Shown piece after piece: positions 11,856 through 22,950 of a stretch of 64,000 nucleotides of DNA (position 1 is the first letter of the stretch; every line of letters begins with the position of its first letter). This DNA is from Clitoria ternatea (lineage: Eukaryota > Streptophyta > Magnoliopsida > Fabales > Fabaceae). The position numbers were made by a program, and so were the translations under genes. Where the stretch lies: the NCBI GenBank assembly GCA_037962975.1, contig CM075672.1, positions 125,164,001-125,228,000 of the forward strand. The letters are read 5' to 3'. Under the pieces are notes generated by a model. It worked only from the letters and a program-made list of their open reading frames with translations. It was not told the origin of the DNA and ran no database searches.

Positions 11856-12852
11856 CTTGTCCTCAAGAAATCACTATATTTATACAAACAACCAATGTAG
11901 AACAACAAACCCAAACAAACTTAAGAAATCTTATGTTTATTTATTTTGTTTTTGTGTTTTTGAATGATCGCATAGAATTCAAGAATAGAACCCAACCAAC
12001 AATCAGACCATGCTCACTAAGATTTTGCTAAGGGCACTCTTTCCCACTTTCCACTTAGTGTATGTGGTTATGTTTCAATTAACTCAGATCACAACATCCC
12101 AAACACTACCATATGTTTGGCGCTTGACCACAAACTCTACAGTTATCATGAAAACATGCATTGGTCAAAAGGTCTTTCAAATAGTGGTAACGGGGCCAAG
12201 GGATTCATAACTTAGGAAAGGAAACCAAGAAAAGGGAAATGCAAAAGGCTTAATTATCTAAGAAGAGCAACATCATAGGGCAAACCTCAATTCAATAACT
12301 CTTATACATTTAGATTATAAGGAGTATGATTCAGTTATTTTCACCACTGGTTTCATTCACTATACTTCTTTTTTTTATTTATTTTGAATTCAACTCCTTA
12401 TTTTTCTCATAAACACCCTTTTCTTTCTTTTACATTGCTTACCCCAAACTATCATGATTTTGTTTTTTAAATATTTCTCAAACCTCATTTAGTTTGCCTT
12501 ACCTTTTTGCCTCTTCTACATATAAATCAGAAACCATTATGTGTTTAGGCTTTTGAAAGAAAATCATAACATTTCATGGCTCAAAAGGGGCAACTAATGG
12601 ATCATGCATTTGACAAATTCTGAAGCTTAAAGAAACATAGCCTAATATGCCTTTTTCATTCCAAGCATGCATTCACAAAATGTTTTGAATTGGTCAAGAG
12701 TCAAGTTCTAGAGTGCCTAAAGATGTGTGATTCACTCAAAGAAGGAAACACGGGAAATTAATTCAATAAAAATTTTCAAATGAACACCTTCTTTGGCTCA
12801 AAAGCTTACAATGGTAACTAGCCAAATTAGAGAAAACATGGCATCATGAAGG
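11856..12852 (-). other. Athila 3' non-coding region
   Basis: About 1 kb with no coding signal on either strand; the small open frames are shadows. It includes the phrase gcttgtcctcaag typical of sequences next to Athila LTRs. It is continuous with 13268-13600 across the Cassandra insertion. Confidence 0.5.
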
Positions 12853-12857
12853 TGGAT

Positions 12858-13262
12858 TGTAACGCCCTGGCCGCTTTTCAGGTATGAACGACTCTCCCCA
12901 CAAACCAACACGAGACCTATCCAGTGTGCTTTATCCTCAATCACACACTTCCCGAGAACTTCCCAGGAGGTCACCCATCCCAGAATTACTCCAAGTTAAG
13001 CACGCTTAACTTTGAAGTTCTTAAGTGATAGGCCATCGAAAAGGCTAATGCATTTGTTGGTATAGGTAGTACGAATTCTTTCCTTTAAGCTATCCTCAAC
13101 TGTATAGTCTCATACTTATATAGTCTTTGGATCCCTCTCATTCTGGTATGTATTTGATTCGTTCATGTGTCCCACCCACTGAAAGCCTGCCAGGAGCCGC
13201 TCCTTGTCTGTGCCCATACACCGGCGATCACTCCCCGCCCTTAATAGCGCCGGGATATCACA
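12858..13262. mobile_element. Cassandra-type solo LTR carrying 5S rRNA sequence
   Basis: A 405-bp block begins TGTAACGCCCTGG and ends GGGATATCACA. It is flanked by perfect 5-bp direct repeats TGGAT (12853-12857 and 13263-13267) and contains a 5S rRNA-like segment. TGTAACRCCC...ATATCACA ends with an embedded 5S sequence identify the Cassandra family of terminal-repeat retrotransposons in miniature. Only one LTR is present, so internal recombination left a solo LTR inside the Athila non-coding region. Confidence 0.85.
12947..13072 (-). other. 5S rRNA-derived segment within the Cassandra LTR
   Basis: On the minus strand it reads the plant 5S core: a GAAGTTAAGCGTGCTTAACTT-like stretch, then GGATGGGTGACCTCCTGGGA and GTTCTCGGG. 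The antisense form ttcccaggaggtcacccatc is perfect over 20 bases near 12960. The 5S 5' half is more diverged. This is an LTR component and not a 5S gene of a ribosomal array. Confidence 0.85.
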
Positions 13263-13574
13263 TGGATTATTCAGGAAAAACTAGCAATCATATTTATTAT
13301 TTTTATTTATTTATTTTATTAAGATTCCAACAAGTTATATTTAGGATCTAGCCTTTCTAAATCATTCATCATACAAATAACAATAATTGCAATCAAACAA
13401 TCAATGTTATCCTATGACACACAAACAAAACATAACTCAACCTTGCAAATGAACAAAAATAGAAATAGAAGAAAAACAAAATAGAAACAAGAACAAAACA
13501 AAGTTAAACAAAATAAACTTAAGTTTTTGTGTACCTACCACCCTAAACTAATGATGGACATTGTCCTCAATGTC

Positions 13575-14823
13575 TTAACAAGAGTGAAATAGGACATAAA
13601 ATCTTAACAGGTACCTGTTATGGAGAATGGGGGAAATGACCCTGTTGGGCGTGCCAGTCATACATGGCATCCACTTAGTCAGAAATCTGATCAATGCGGG
13701 CCTCTTGACAAGTTTGCTCAATAGACATCTGCTGAAGCAAGGCATACATCTGCTGCATGGAAAAAGGTTGCTCCTCAAGGGTGTGAGAGAGCTTACCATG
13801 CTCTAAAGGCCGAGTAGGTAAGGGCATCTCAATGGAAAGAGGAGTATGGTCATATGTCTCTGTAAAAAGAAAAAATGTCTTTCCGTCCAAACTAGTGAAA
13901 GTAGGATCAGGTAAAGGGCGAGGAACAGAAAAACCAAGTATGACTAAACAATAGACATTATGCTCCTTTAGAATCATTCCCATATTTATTAATTCACCCA
14001 TATCAACCCTCTTTGGTTGGTGAAAAAGATTATCCTACTCCAAATCTATACCCATATACCTTGCTATAGGATTAATGTAACCTGCAAGAATAATTTTACC
14101 AAAAGTGGCATTGCTAACTCGGGAGAATTGGCTACCTAACCATTTAGCAGAGTCAATATGAGTAATATGAAGCATAGAGTGCAAGAAAAACACCTTAGCT
14201 TGTCGGTCGGTACCAGGGCTATCATACCTACCAAAAATAGAGTGGGCCATAAACAGCTGAAGGTATCAGAAAATGAGATGATGCATGTAGGAAGCTTTGG
14301 AACAGGAAGCATCATAGTTACCCCTTGCTCTGGAAATAAAGGACCAAAAGTATCCTGGTCTAAATTCCTTTGGGATGCTAGCAGCATCCCCTTGGGGAAA
14401 ACTATAGATTTCAGCTACCTCATCCACATTCATTCTATAATTAGTATTATTCAGTCTAAAGGACATTTCCCATCCAGAGGTTATTGGGTACCTATTCACC
14501 TCTATGGAAGTTAGGAACTCTATTGAAGTGCGCTCATAGGTGGGTTCAAATAAATTAATAAATGAATCCCACCCCACATTTTGACATAGCCTCAGAGTAT
14601 CCTCAAGTATACCTAATTCCATCAAGGTTTCTCTATGAAAGAATCTAGAGGGAAGAAATTCCCTATTTAGCAATGATTCCAACCTCTTCATTTGCCCATC
14701 CGATGGGCATTCAATATCATTAAGGTTGGAGTAGTTAGAAAACTTACCTTTGGTCTTCCTTTTCTTGGAGGAAACTTTGGTGCCATCGAGCTGAATGTAG
14801 AGTTTGGAGGTGAACTATTAAAA
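13575..14823 (-). pseudogene. Athila env-like / ORF-1-family protein remnant
   Basis: The minus-strand frame opens after stops near 14823. It reads a Lys-rich start (KVSSKKRKTKGK, resembling a nuclear localisation signal), then MKRLESLLNREFLPSRFF, the domain known from Athila ORF-1 proteins. Continuing traces include WDSFINLFEPTYERTSIEF, EMSFRLNNTNYRMNVDEVA, an ARYMGIDLE block near 14040 and a Gln-rich QQMYALLQQMS tail near 13740. One frame change (about 14266-14280) and one stop near 14035 break it. Its position between integrase and 3' LTR matches the third ORF of Athila elements, sometimes called env-like. No signal peptide was recognised. Confidence 0.75.
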
Positions 14824-15608
14824 CTATACAAGGAGGGTTAAAATGCATTCTAATCCAAAACTCCAAATTTTTACACAACGACAAGAGATAACACTATATA
14901 ATGTCACACATTCATGATATCTATAAGAGAAATATATATATATGAACAATTAAATACCATGAAAGGTGTACTAGACCACATGAATATTTAAACCATGCAA
15001 CAATTCATGAATTTTGTCTCTTTGGAATTTCATCAAACACTTGGTGTGCATAAAAGAAATGAACTCTAAATGCCACATTCTTAGCCAAAGAGTCACCCCA
15101 TAACATTGAACATTGAAACCAAACAACCACATGCAAGTAATAAACATCAAACAAAGTTCCAATCACAACCAAGAATCACAAAATACAAAGGAACACAAAT
15201 GGGATTCATGATAAAGGAGAAACATCAAGCATAGTTCATGAAAAATTTAATCCTACCCACTTGGTTTCTAAGTTTTCCTAATCACTACAAAGCATTTAAG
15301 GATAATTTCAATGAATTAATTTGAAAATTTTCATACAAAATCCCCAATATTTAAGAAACCCCAAAAACCAAATGAGAAACCCAAAGTTATGGGAAAGTGT
15401 AGAATACTTACTTATTTAAGGAAGAGAAGGGATGATTCAAGTAGCAAGATGATGATGATGTACAAGGCTATTGAGAGGGAGTTGAGTTTCTCAAGTAGTT
15501 TTCTTGGTGTTTTCAAAAGGGAGAAGTGAAGGAACCAACAATGCAATGCATAAAGAGGGGTATAAGGACATGGGATATTTAAAAATTTGAAATCCCCCAT
15601 GCTGGGCC
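14824..15608 (-). other. Leader and possible intron upstream of the env-like ORF
   Basis: No coding signal. On the minus strand a TATA-like TTTAAATATCCC (15577-15588) lies just downstream of dyad array 3. A donor-like AAATAAGTAAGTATTC lies near 15410-15425. The env-like frame opens after a pyrimidine-rich stretch at about 14790. The arrangement suggests a separately promoted, perhaps spliced, env-like mRNA. This is an inference from signals only. Confidence 0.35.
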
Positions 15609-15972
15609 AAACCGCGACCAGTGGTTATAAACCACAGCCCGTGGTTTGTTCTGTTTTTCCCCAAAAAATATAAATGCAACTTGCAACATGCACCAGATTG
15701 CAACTACGGCCAGTGGTGGTAAACCATGGCCAGTGGTTGCCTCTGTTTCGTGCCCAGAAAAAAATTTTATTATAAGGGGACTCCCTAGACCTAACCACGG
15801 CCAGTGGTTGTCACTATGTTGTGCCTAAAAATTTCATGTTTGTAGTGGAAAAATGCCTGGGTCAAACCACTGCTAGTGGTTGACACTGTTTTCACCCAGT
15901 AAACACTTACACATTTCATGAAAATTATTGGGTAAAAACACAGCCAGTGGTGGCAATCCACAGCCTATGGTT
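15609..15972. repeat. Paired-dyad array 3, same motif as the Athila LTR
   Basis: Eight copies of the AACCACGGCCAGTGGTT dyad start at 15609, 15629, 15702, 15722, 15793, 15865, 15936 and 15956. Spacings are 20, 73, 20, 71, 72, 71 and 20 bp, so the repeating unit is about 92 bp with an internal 20-bp pair, and some single sites. The array lies between integrase and the env-like ORF, about 0.8 kb upstream (minus strand) of the point where that frame opens. Confidence 0.85.
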
Positions 15973-16255
15973 GCCACTGTCTTGTGTCACACAATAAATG
16001 CAAGACACTAAGTTAAGCATGCATTCATATGATCCAAATTAAGACATGCATCATGGTAATCAAAATTATGCCTTACTCTAAAACATAGCAATTCAACAAG
16101 TTCTTGCTTATTTGTTTTTCTCTTTATTTGATTTTTTCTTTTTTTTACCAACTAAAACATTCAAAGAAAACATAAAGATATAAGAAATTATGGAGTTACC
16201 TACCCACAAGTGCTAAGTTTAACGTCTTCAGCCGGATGTGTTGCACCGATTAGAG
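15973..16255 (-). other. Spacer between integrase and dyad array 3
   Basis: AT-rich and non-coding, with short T-runs; nothing recognised. Confidence 0.5.
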
Positions 16256-17330
16256 TTAAGGATCCAATACATCAAGGAATTCCAAAACATTAGCTTGTTG
16301 TATCGGTTCACCTGTCAAGTAACGCTTAAGTCTTTGTCCATTTACCTTAAAAGGACCAGACTTCTCGCTCCATAACTTAACAGCTCCAAAGAGAAAGACT
16401 TTTGTTACCTTAAAAGGTCCCGACCATCGGGACCTCAGCTTACTAGGGAAAAGCTTCAAGCGAGAGTTGAAGAGTAAAACTATATCACCTGGATTGAAGG
16501 ACCTCTAGAGGATATGACAATTATGCCATCATTTGGTCTTCTCCTTATATATTCTGGCATTTTATATGCATCCAATCGGAGCTTTTCAAGCTCATTCAGC
16601 TCCAATAACTTGTGTTTACCTGTAGCCTCATGATCAAGATTAAGCATTTTAACTGCCCAAAAAGACTTATATTCAAGCTCTACAGGTAAATGACAAGGCT
16701 TCCCTTACACTAGTTTGAAAGGTGTGGTTCCAATGGGAGTTTTATATTCGATACACCCATAACGAATCATCTAATTTAATAGACCAATCCTTACGGGACA
16801 TATTAACCACCTTTTGAAGAATATTTTTGATCTCCCTATTAGATACCTCAACTTGGCCACTAGTTTGAGGGTGATAAAGTGTAGCAACCTTATGCCTCAC
16901 TCCATTCTTTTTCAAAAGGGTTTGAAAAGCTTTTTCAATAAAATGAGACCCTCTATCACTAATTATGCACTTAAGGACCCCAAACCTTAGAAAGATTATC
17001 TTTTTAAAAAGCTTAATACCAGTCTTAGCATCCGAATAGGGTGAAGCAATAACTTCCACCCATTTAGACACATAGTCAACTGCTACCAAGATAAATTGAT
17101 TTCTGAAAAAAGAGGGAAAAGTTCCCATATAATCAACGCCCCATACATCAAATAATTCAACCTCTAAAATTCTATTAAGTGGCATCTCATGCCTCTTACC
17201 TATATTACCTGCTCTTTGGTAAGCATCACAAGTCAGGACATACTTACACACATCCTTAAAAATGTGTGGCTAGTAAAACCCGGCTTGCAATACTTTAGAG
17301 GCTGGCTTGGATGTGCTCATGTGGCCTCCA
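16256..17330 (-). pseudogene. Athila integrase remnant
   Basis: The 169-residue stretch 16742-17251 holds the core. The first aspartate lies in VWGVDYMGTFP, the second in ISDRGSHF, and the glutamate in SGQVEVSNREIK; all three are present. The Cys part of the zinc module (CKYVLTCDAYQR) begins it, and the His part lies in the preceding RNase H-side frame with a stop between. A C-terminal GPY/F-like module is in 16256-16459 (RSRWSGPFKV...SGPFKVNGQRLKRYL). Frame breaks lie between 16460 and 16741. No chromodomain is seen, as expected for Athila. Confidence 0.85.
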
Positions 17331-18380
17331 CAAAAGAAAGAGAATGGCAGTAGTCCAAGATGGCATGGACTCCATCCTTAGGAACACACCTCCTAATCAA
17401 ACCATCTGCACATTGTTTGAAACGGAGAGGCTCATCCCAATAAAAGTACCTAACATCTACAAAAAACTTCTTTTTCTGTTGAAAACCAAGGTCAGTGGGA
17501 AAAATACCACATGCAAGAAAATTAACAAAATCTGCATATCGAGGCACTTGTTGGACACTAAGACTTATAAGTTGTTCATCCAGAAAAGATTCATTAGTGG
17601 GAACAACATCACTCATCTCATCTTTTTCAGATGATAACCTGGATAAATGGTCAGCAACAAGATTCTCAGTACCCTTCTTATCTTTAATTTCTAAATCAAA
17701 TTCTTGCAAAATTAGAATCCACCTAATTAGCCTAGGCTTTGCTTTTTTTTTTATTCAATAAATACTTGATGGCAGAATGATTAGTATAGACAGTGACATG
17801 CGAGCCTACCAAGTATTATCTAAACTTATCAAAAGTAAAGACAATAGCCAATAATTCCTTTTTAGTTGTGGCATAGTTTACCTGGGCATCATCCAATGTC
17901 CGGCTAGCATAATAGATCACATGGAGCTTCATATCCTTTGGTTGGCCAAGCACGGCCCCCACTGTATGATCACTAGTATCAAACATCAACTCAAAAGGGA
18001 GTGTTCCCTATCGGGGTGTTACACTATAGGTGCGGAGATCAAAGCCTACTTAATCCTGTAAAAAGCCTCAAGACAAGATGAGTCAAAAACAAAAGGAACA
18101 TCCTTACCCAAAAGATTTGTCAAAGGCTTTGTGATCTTGCTGAAGTCTTTAATAAACCGCTAGTAAAACCCAACATGCCCAAGAAAGCTCCGAATGCCTT
18201 TCACATTTGTAGGTGGGGGCAATTTCTCAATCACCTCCACCTTGGCCTTATCCACCTCAATTCCTCTCTCAAACACCAAGTGTCCAAGAACTATGCCTTC
18301 CCTTACCATGAAATGACATTTCTCCTAGTTTAAGACCAAGTTGGTCTCTTCATAATGCTGTAAGACTTGGCACAAATTAG
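17317..18380 (-). pseudogene. Athila RT thumb, connection and RNase H remnant
   Basis: Broken frames read KAKVEVIEKLPPPTNVKGIR, SFLGHVGFY and RFIKDFSKITKPL (RT thumb/connection), then DTSDHTVGAVLGQ (first RNase H acidic region), YATTKKELLAIVFTFDKFR and GTENLVADHLSRL (last RNase H aspartate). The last open stretch (17317-17709) runs on into the integrase zinc-module histidines. Several stops and a poly-A/T slip near 17745 break the frame. Confidence 0.8.
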
Positions 18381-18836
18381 TTAAGTAGGTGCATTACACA
18401 GTCCAAATGGCATACACCTTTGAAAAGTCGCAGGTGCATTACACAGTCCAAATGGCATTCTCCTATATGCATATGTCCCATAAGGGCAAGTGAAGGTAGT
18501 TTTCTCTTGATCAAATGGATGGATGGGAATTTGATGAAAACCTGAGTACCCATCCAAATAACAAAAATAAGAGTGCTTAGCAAGCCTCTTAAGCATCTGA
18601 TCAATAAAAGGAAGAGGGAAATGATCTTTCTTTGTGGCGTTATTCAATTTCCTATAGTCAATACACATGCGCCACCCAGAAACTATCCTAGTAGAAATTA
18701 GTTCCTGGTTTTCATTTTTAACAATACTCATCCCTCCTTTTTTTGGCACCACATGAACTAGGCTTACCCACTTACTACTAGCAATAGGGTATATGACTCC
18801 AACATCAAGCAATTTTAAAATATCTTTCTTAACCAC
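18381..18836 (-). pseudogene. Athila reverse transcriptase fingers/palm fragment
   Basis: A 151-residue open frame shows VSLVHVVPKKGG, GWRMCIDYRKLNNAT, FLPFIDQM-like, YFCYLDGYSGFHQIPI (first catalytic Asp) and YAYRRMPFGLCNAPATFQR. It then jumps into a second partial copy of MPFGLCNAP, a local tandem duplication. The Y-x-D-D segment expected next is missing. The match to Athila-lineage RT is strong. Confidence 0.9.
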
Positions 18837-18839
18837 TTC

Positions 18840-19660
18840 TTATATTTTTAGATTTAGTCTCCTAAGTGGTTCTACTATAGGCCTACTCTCATCCTCTACA
18901 GTTATCCTATGCATGCAAAAGGAAGGGCTAATCCCCTTAATGTCATCCATGGTATATCTAATAACCTTCCTATTCAACCTAAGCTGTTTTAAAAGTTTTT
19001 CAGTTTCTATAGGATTCAATTCAACACTCACAATAACAGGATATGTAGAGTTTAGGCCAAGAAACTCATACCTCAGTGAAGCCGGTAAAGGCTTTAATTT
19101 CACCTGGGGGCTTACCACTTTATCATACATGACCTTAGTATTGTGTCTTAGTAGGGCTTCTCCTTCAGAGCAATTAGATGTTCCTGTAGGCTCAATCATA
19201 AAAACAGATTCAAGCGGGTCATTAGGAAGAGTTTCTTCCTTCACCACTTGGTCAACATAATCCACACTACAATAAACATCATCATTTAAAGGTTTTTTCA
19301 AAGCATTTTTTAAATTAAAATCAACCTTTTGGCCTCTAACAGTTAGAGACAACTTCCTATTTTTAACATCTATAACCGCACCCATGGTTGCCAAAAATGG
19401 CTTGCCTAGGATTATTGGGATCATGGAATCCTCATCCATTTCTAAAACAACAAAGTCGGTAGGAATAAAAAACTTTCCTACTTTGATAGGAACATCTTCT
19501 AAAATGCCTATAGGATTTTTAACAAACCTATCATCTAATTGTAAAGACATCCTAGTAGGCTTTAACTCACTCAATCCTAATTTCTCAGAAATAGACAATG
19601 GTATTAAGCTAACACTAGCTCATAAATCACATAACGCTTTATCAATAGCCATGTCACCAA
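18840..19660 (-). pseudogene. Athila protease and linker
   Basis: A 252-residue open frame (18840-19598) reads SISEKLGLSELKPTRMSLQL, IGILEDVPIKVGKFFIPTDF and IPIILGKPFLATMGAVIDV, the protease body with its ILGRPFLAT-like block, then a linker leading to RT. Directly upstream the catalytic segment reads ALCDL, stop, ASV in place of DLGAS, so the active-site glycine codon has become TGA. This separates it from the gag tail at 19620-20033. Confidence 0.85.
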
Positions 19661-20033
19661 TCATACAAGGGATAGAAAAGCTACCTGGATCCTGAAGCTT
19701 GGGTGGCAGCTTCCTTTGGATCAAAGCACTACACTCCTCAGTAAGTGTTACTGTACCATCTTCCTCTAGCTTCCTCTTGTTGGATAAAATATCCTTCAGA
19801 AACTTCACATAGGTAGGAATTTGCTGCAAAGCATCAGTGAAAGGGATATTAATGTATAACTTTTTCAATATCTCAAGAAACTTACCAAATTGTTTGTCCA
19901 GCTTGGCCTTGGCCAAGTGCTGAGGAAATGGAATAGGAGGTTGGTAAGACTTTACCTCCTCCTTCTTCTCACATGGTTTCTCCTCCATAACCACCGGATT
20001 AGATGGAGACTCATCTATTTTCTTTTCCTTCAT
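19620..20033 (-). pseudogene. Athila gag C-terminal fragment
   Basis: A 137-residue open frame with a Lys/Glu/Pro-rich segment, then PIPFPQHLAKAKLDKQFGKF, NIPFTDALQQIPTYVKFLK and KLPPKLQDPGSFSIPCMIG. These blocks are the conserved Gag-protease junction of Athila elements. The upstream two thirds of gag are missing; sequence past 20033 is unrelated. Confidence 0.85.
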
Positions 20034-20744
20034 AGATCAAAAATAAGTGAAACATTTAGAATCTTAGAATTTATTATAGCTAACCAGTGTTAAATGTGTA
20101 CTTTTTTTCTTAGGTTAGGGTTTTGTCCTAATTTGTTTTCCCTAAGAAGGTTTTAATAAGGTATGCTTAAGTATACATTTCTTTGTAATTATCCACTGAA
20201 AAAACTCTCATTATTCCTAGTATATTTATTGTCATCTTTTTCAAGATGACATCAAAATCTCCATGACCAATGCAGAATGCATGGAAAAAAGCCCCAATGA
20301 GTGGTGAAATTGATTACTTCTTATTAGATACCATATTGAACCTTGATGAGTGGCTCCTTGGCCCCAATGAGTGGCAAGGATTGGTTACCTTTTACGAGGT
20401 ACCATATCGAACCCAGACGAGGGTTGCAAGTAGAAAATCACCCTAAGAGCGGCCTAGTTAGCTATCCAATATGTGTATAGCTAACGAAGCCCTAAGAACA
20501 ATACCCGAATCACTTATATCAGTGAATGGCTCATTGGCCCGATGAGTGGCAAGGATTGGTTATCCCTTATGAGGTACCATACTAGAACCTAACGAGAGGT
20601 GTAAGTAGAAAATCACACCAGGAGTGACCTAGTTAGCTCTCTAATGTAAGTATAGTTACCGATGCCTCAAGAATGGCACCTCAATCATCAGTATAGGTGA
20701 TTGGATACTTAGACCCAGCAATCAGAGAAGCAAGTTACCCAATG
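20034..20744. repeat. Tandem ~175-bp repeats left of the CACTA element
   Basis: From about 20290 two fuller units and one partial unit follow each other. Marker phrases are gccc..atgagtggcaaggattggtta (20360, 20535) and tagttagct..ta.agcta..gaagcc (20455, 20630), spaced about 175 bp. A further unit resumes right of the CACTA element near 34590. The 20034-20290 part is AT-rich and resembles an LTR end. No coding is seen. Confidence 0.65.
20742..20744. other. Left target-site duplication of the CACTA element (ATG)
   Basis: ATG directly precedes CACAACTAAG and is repeated directly after TAGTAGTG at 34524-34526. Three-base duplications are the rule for CACTA elements. Confidence 0.8.
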
Positions 20745-20770
20745 CACAACTAAGAAAACTATTAGTGACG
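20745..20770 (+). repeat. Left terminal inverted repeat
   Basis: CACAACTAAGAAAACTATTA is the diverged partner of the right end. Differences from the canonical CACTACTAGAAAA at positions 4 and 8-9 suggest an old copy. Confidence 0.8.
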
Positions 20771-21240
20771 AAAGAATCCCGTCGCCAAATCATGTTTTTA
20801 CCGTTGTTATACATGTTAGCGACAACATCTATGACGGAATAAGTGTTGTCACTATAATAATTCTCGCTGACAAAACAGAGACCACAACAGTATTTGTCAC
20901 TAATATTTTCGATAGGATACCACGGTCGCTAATGCGCGGTGATGTACCCCATCGCTAGCTATGAAAATACAACAACGACTGTACGTCCTCGCTATGTGTG
21001 AGGATACAGCGACGACTTAGTGCCATAGCAACGTGTGAGAAGACATTGACGACATGATGTCGTCGCTGTAGCGACGACCTTGAATGGTCGCTACGTGTTA
21101 GGAGACAGCGACGACCCATTTCCGTCACTATATGTGAAAATACAGCGACGACTTGAAGCCGTCGTTAAGTGTGAACAGACAGCGACTACGAGGTTGCGTC
21201 ACTAATTATGAGCATATAGCGACTAACAGTTTCCGTCGCT
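20766..21240. repeat. Left subterminal repeats (CGTCGCT family)
   Basis: Many direct and inverted copies of AGCGACGAC and GTCGTCGCT, often paired back to back as at 21060-21080 (gtcgtcgctgtagcgacgac). In En/Spm such motifs bind the TNPA protein. Confidence 0.9.
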
Positions 21241-21540
21241 ACTATTTTTATTTGTTTTTTATTTTATTTTTGAATATTTTTTAATTGAATATATTAAATT
21301 ATTATTAATATTCACAATAAAGGTTTAAATTTAATTATCAAATAGATTTAATTATTATTAATAATCGTAATAAGGCTTTTTTCTTTGAATTTTAAATTAC
21401 AAATATCGAATATGGATTGATATAAAAATAATAAATGGAGAATGAATAAAAGAAATACTGAATGGAATCTGATATAAAGTATAAATCAAATATACAATGT
21501 CTATACATAAAAAAGTATAAAAAAGTAATCATAGGTGGTA
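21241..21540. other. AT-rich 3' non-coding end of the transposase genes
   Basis: AT-rich with runs such as attattattaat; no coding seen. It lies past the end of the second CACTA gene. Confidence 0.5.
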
Positions 21541-21654
21541 GGGATCCTGTGGTGGTAGTAGTGGCGACTGGGAAGTGGGGGAAGGTATCCTCGCCATCAA
21601 CTGCATTAGTAGCTCCTGCTGCTGAGCAAGTTATCGACGAGTCTCGGTGTGCTG

Positions 21655-21760
21655 CTCCTCGACTCGCCGTCAGTTTTCCTCGGCTTGCTGTCGGTCCTCC
21701 TCGGCTCGCCGTCGGTCCTCCTCGGCTCGTCGTTGGTCCACCTCGGCCTGCTCCTCCAAA
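21655..21760 (-). repeat. 21-bp minisatellite inside the coding tail
   Basis: Tandem ctcggctcgccgtcggtcct-like units encode repeated AEEDRRR heptads on the minus strand. Confidence 0.75.
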
Positions 21761-22840
21761 AGCTTCCTCTGGCGTGGCTCCTCCTGTAGCTCGTTGTTCA
21801 GGTTTTGAATGACCTGAACAACTTCCGTCGGAAGGCCAGAGGAGGAAGAGAAAGAGGTCTTCCCCTTTTTCTCCAACTGCATGCCGACGTTGCTCAATCC
21901 AAAGATTCTTCCTTTCTTGTTCATGCCACCAACAGCCTCCATATAGATGGCGTTGTCGTCGAAACAAGAAAGGGTGGGAGGTACCTCCCCCTCAGGTGTA
22001 GAGGCCACCAACTCGGCCTCTTTCTCAGCCCTCATGGCAAGATAAGTCTCCTACAAAACAGAAATAGATGATAAAAATCAGTAATATATAACTTGTAAGG
22101 TTAATTATGTGTAAGTTAAATTAAATTACCGCCATGTCCATGGATTTCTAGTTAACCTAAGCACTGGCTTTGTTTTTCTTGGTCATTTGCATGACCTCAA
22201 ACAAAGATGGATCCCGATGCTCCTTCTGCTGCTGTTGTTGACAATAAATTAAAATTGTTAATAGAGAATATATTAACTCCTTCATTAACAAATGGTAGAA
22301 AAATGTAAACTTACAAATCTCTTTTTGTGCTTAGGACCAAAATGTTGCCCTTAGTATAGATAGAGGCTGCAGCGTCAACCGCTCTATTTGCCTTGTTTCG
22401 AGCACTCACCTGCTGGAACAAGACACCCCCCACTTCTAGACCATCCCATCCCAATGGACCTCGGGGATCCAACAAGGGCGCTCGCCCTTGTCCCTTACCT
22501 TCCAAAGGGTACTCTTGATGATTTTGGAGGTCTTTGTGGCAAGGACCTTCCTAATCTCATCAATCATACCCTTTGCCCACTGATAATCACGCTGTAAAAT
22601 GAAAAGATTTCAAAATTAATAACAAATGTATATTAGCCATAAATTCATAACAAAGGGAAGTGTTAACTTACCGAGAAGGTGTCAAACCACTTATCCTGGA
22701 CAACCTTCCCAGCATCTATCCAAGAGATGTATGGACCATCCCACTGGCCTTCAAAACCTTAGTAATCGCTTTGGTAGTGCAACTACTATTAACAAAGCTG
22801 TAATAAACAATAATTATAAGTAAATAAAACAACATACAAC

Positions 22841-22950
22841 ATAGGGAGACTATCAAAATTTTGGCACAGTCTCCCCTGTAAATATAACATTTCCAAATTT
22901 TAACGGTTGCCCTGTTACAAATAGAAGAGTTCCCAATACAGTTCAATCTA
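22841..22950. repeat. Dispersed ~110-bp repeat, copy 1 of 3
   Basis: The block agggagactatcaaaatttt ... agtctcccctgtaaa ... ccctgttaca ... cagttcaat recurs at 27685-27790 and 27848-27955, all within introns or leader of the CACTA genes. Confidence 0.75.

Larger units (their letters stand above)
10332..20033 (-). mobile_element. 5'-truncated Athila/Calypso-type retrotransposon
   Basis: Read on the minus strand: gag tail, protease, RT, RNase H, integrase, an env-like ORF with its own upstream dyad array, a long 3' non-coding stretch, a purine-tract region and a 1.5-kb LTR. This order and the env-like third ORF define the Athila lineage, of which soybean Calypso is the best-known legume member. 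The 5' LTR and most of gag are missing, with sequence changing character at about 20034. It sits inside the gag of the plus-strand element ending at 10331. Confidence 0.85.

Noticed and set aside
12947..13072. A genuine 5S rRNA gene
   Set aside because: The 5' half is too diverged, there is a single copy, and it is enclosed by Cassandra LTR ends and a TGGAT duplication.
13127..13351. Plus-strand 74-codon frame with many Cys/Pro
   Set aside because: It reads the end of the Cassandra LTR and flanking Athila non-coding DNA.
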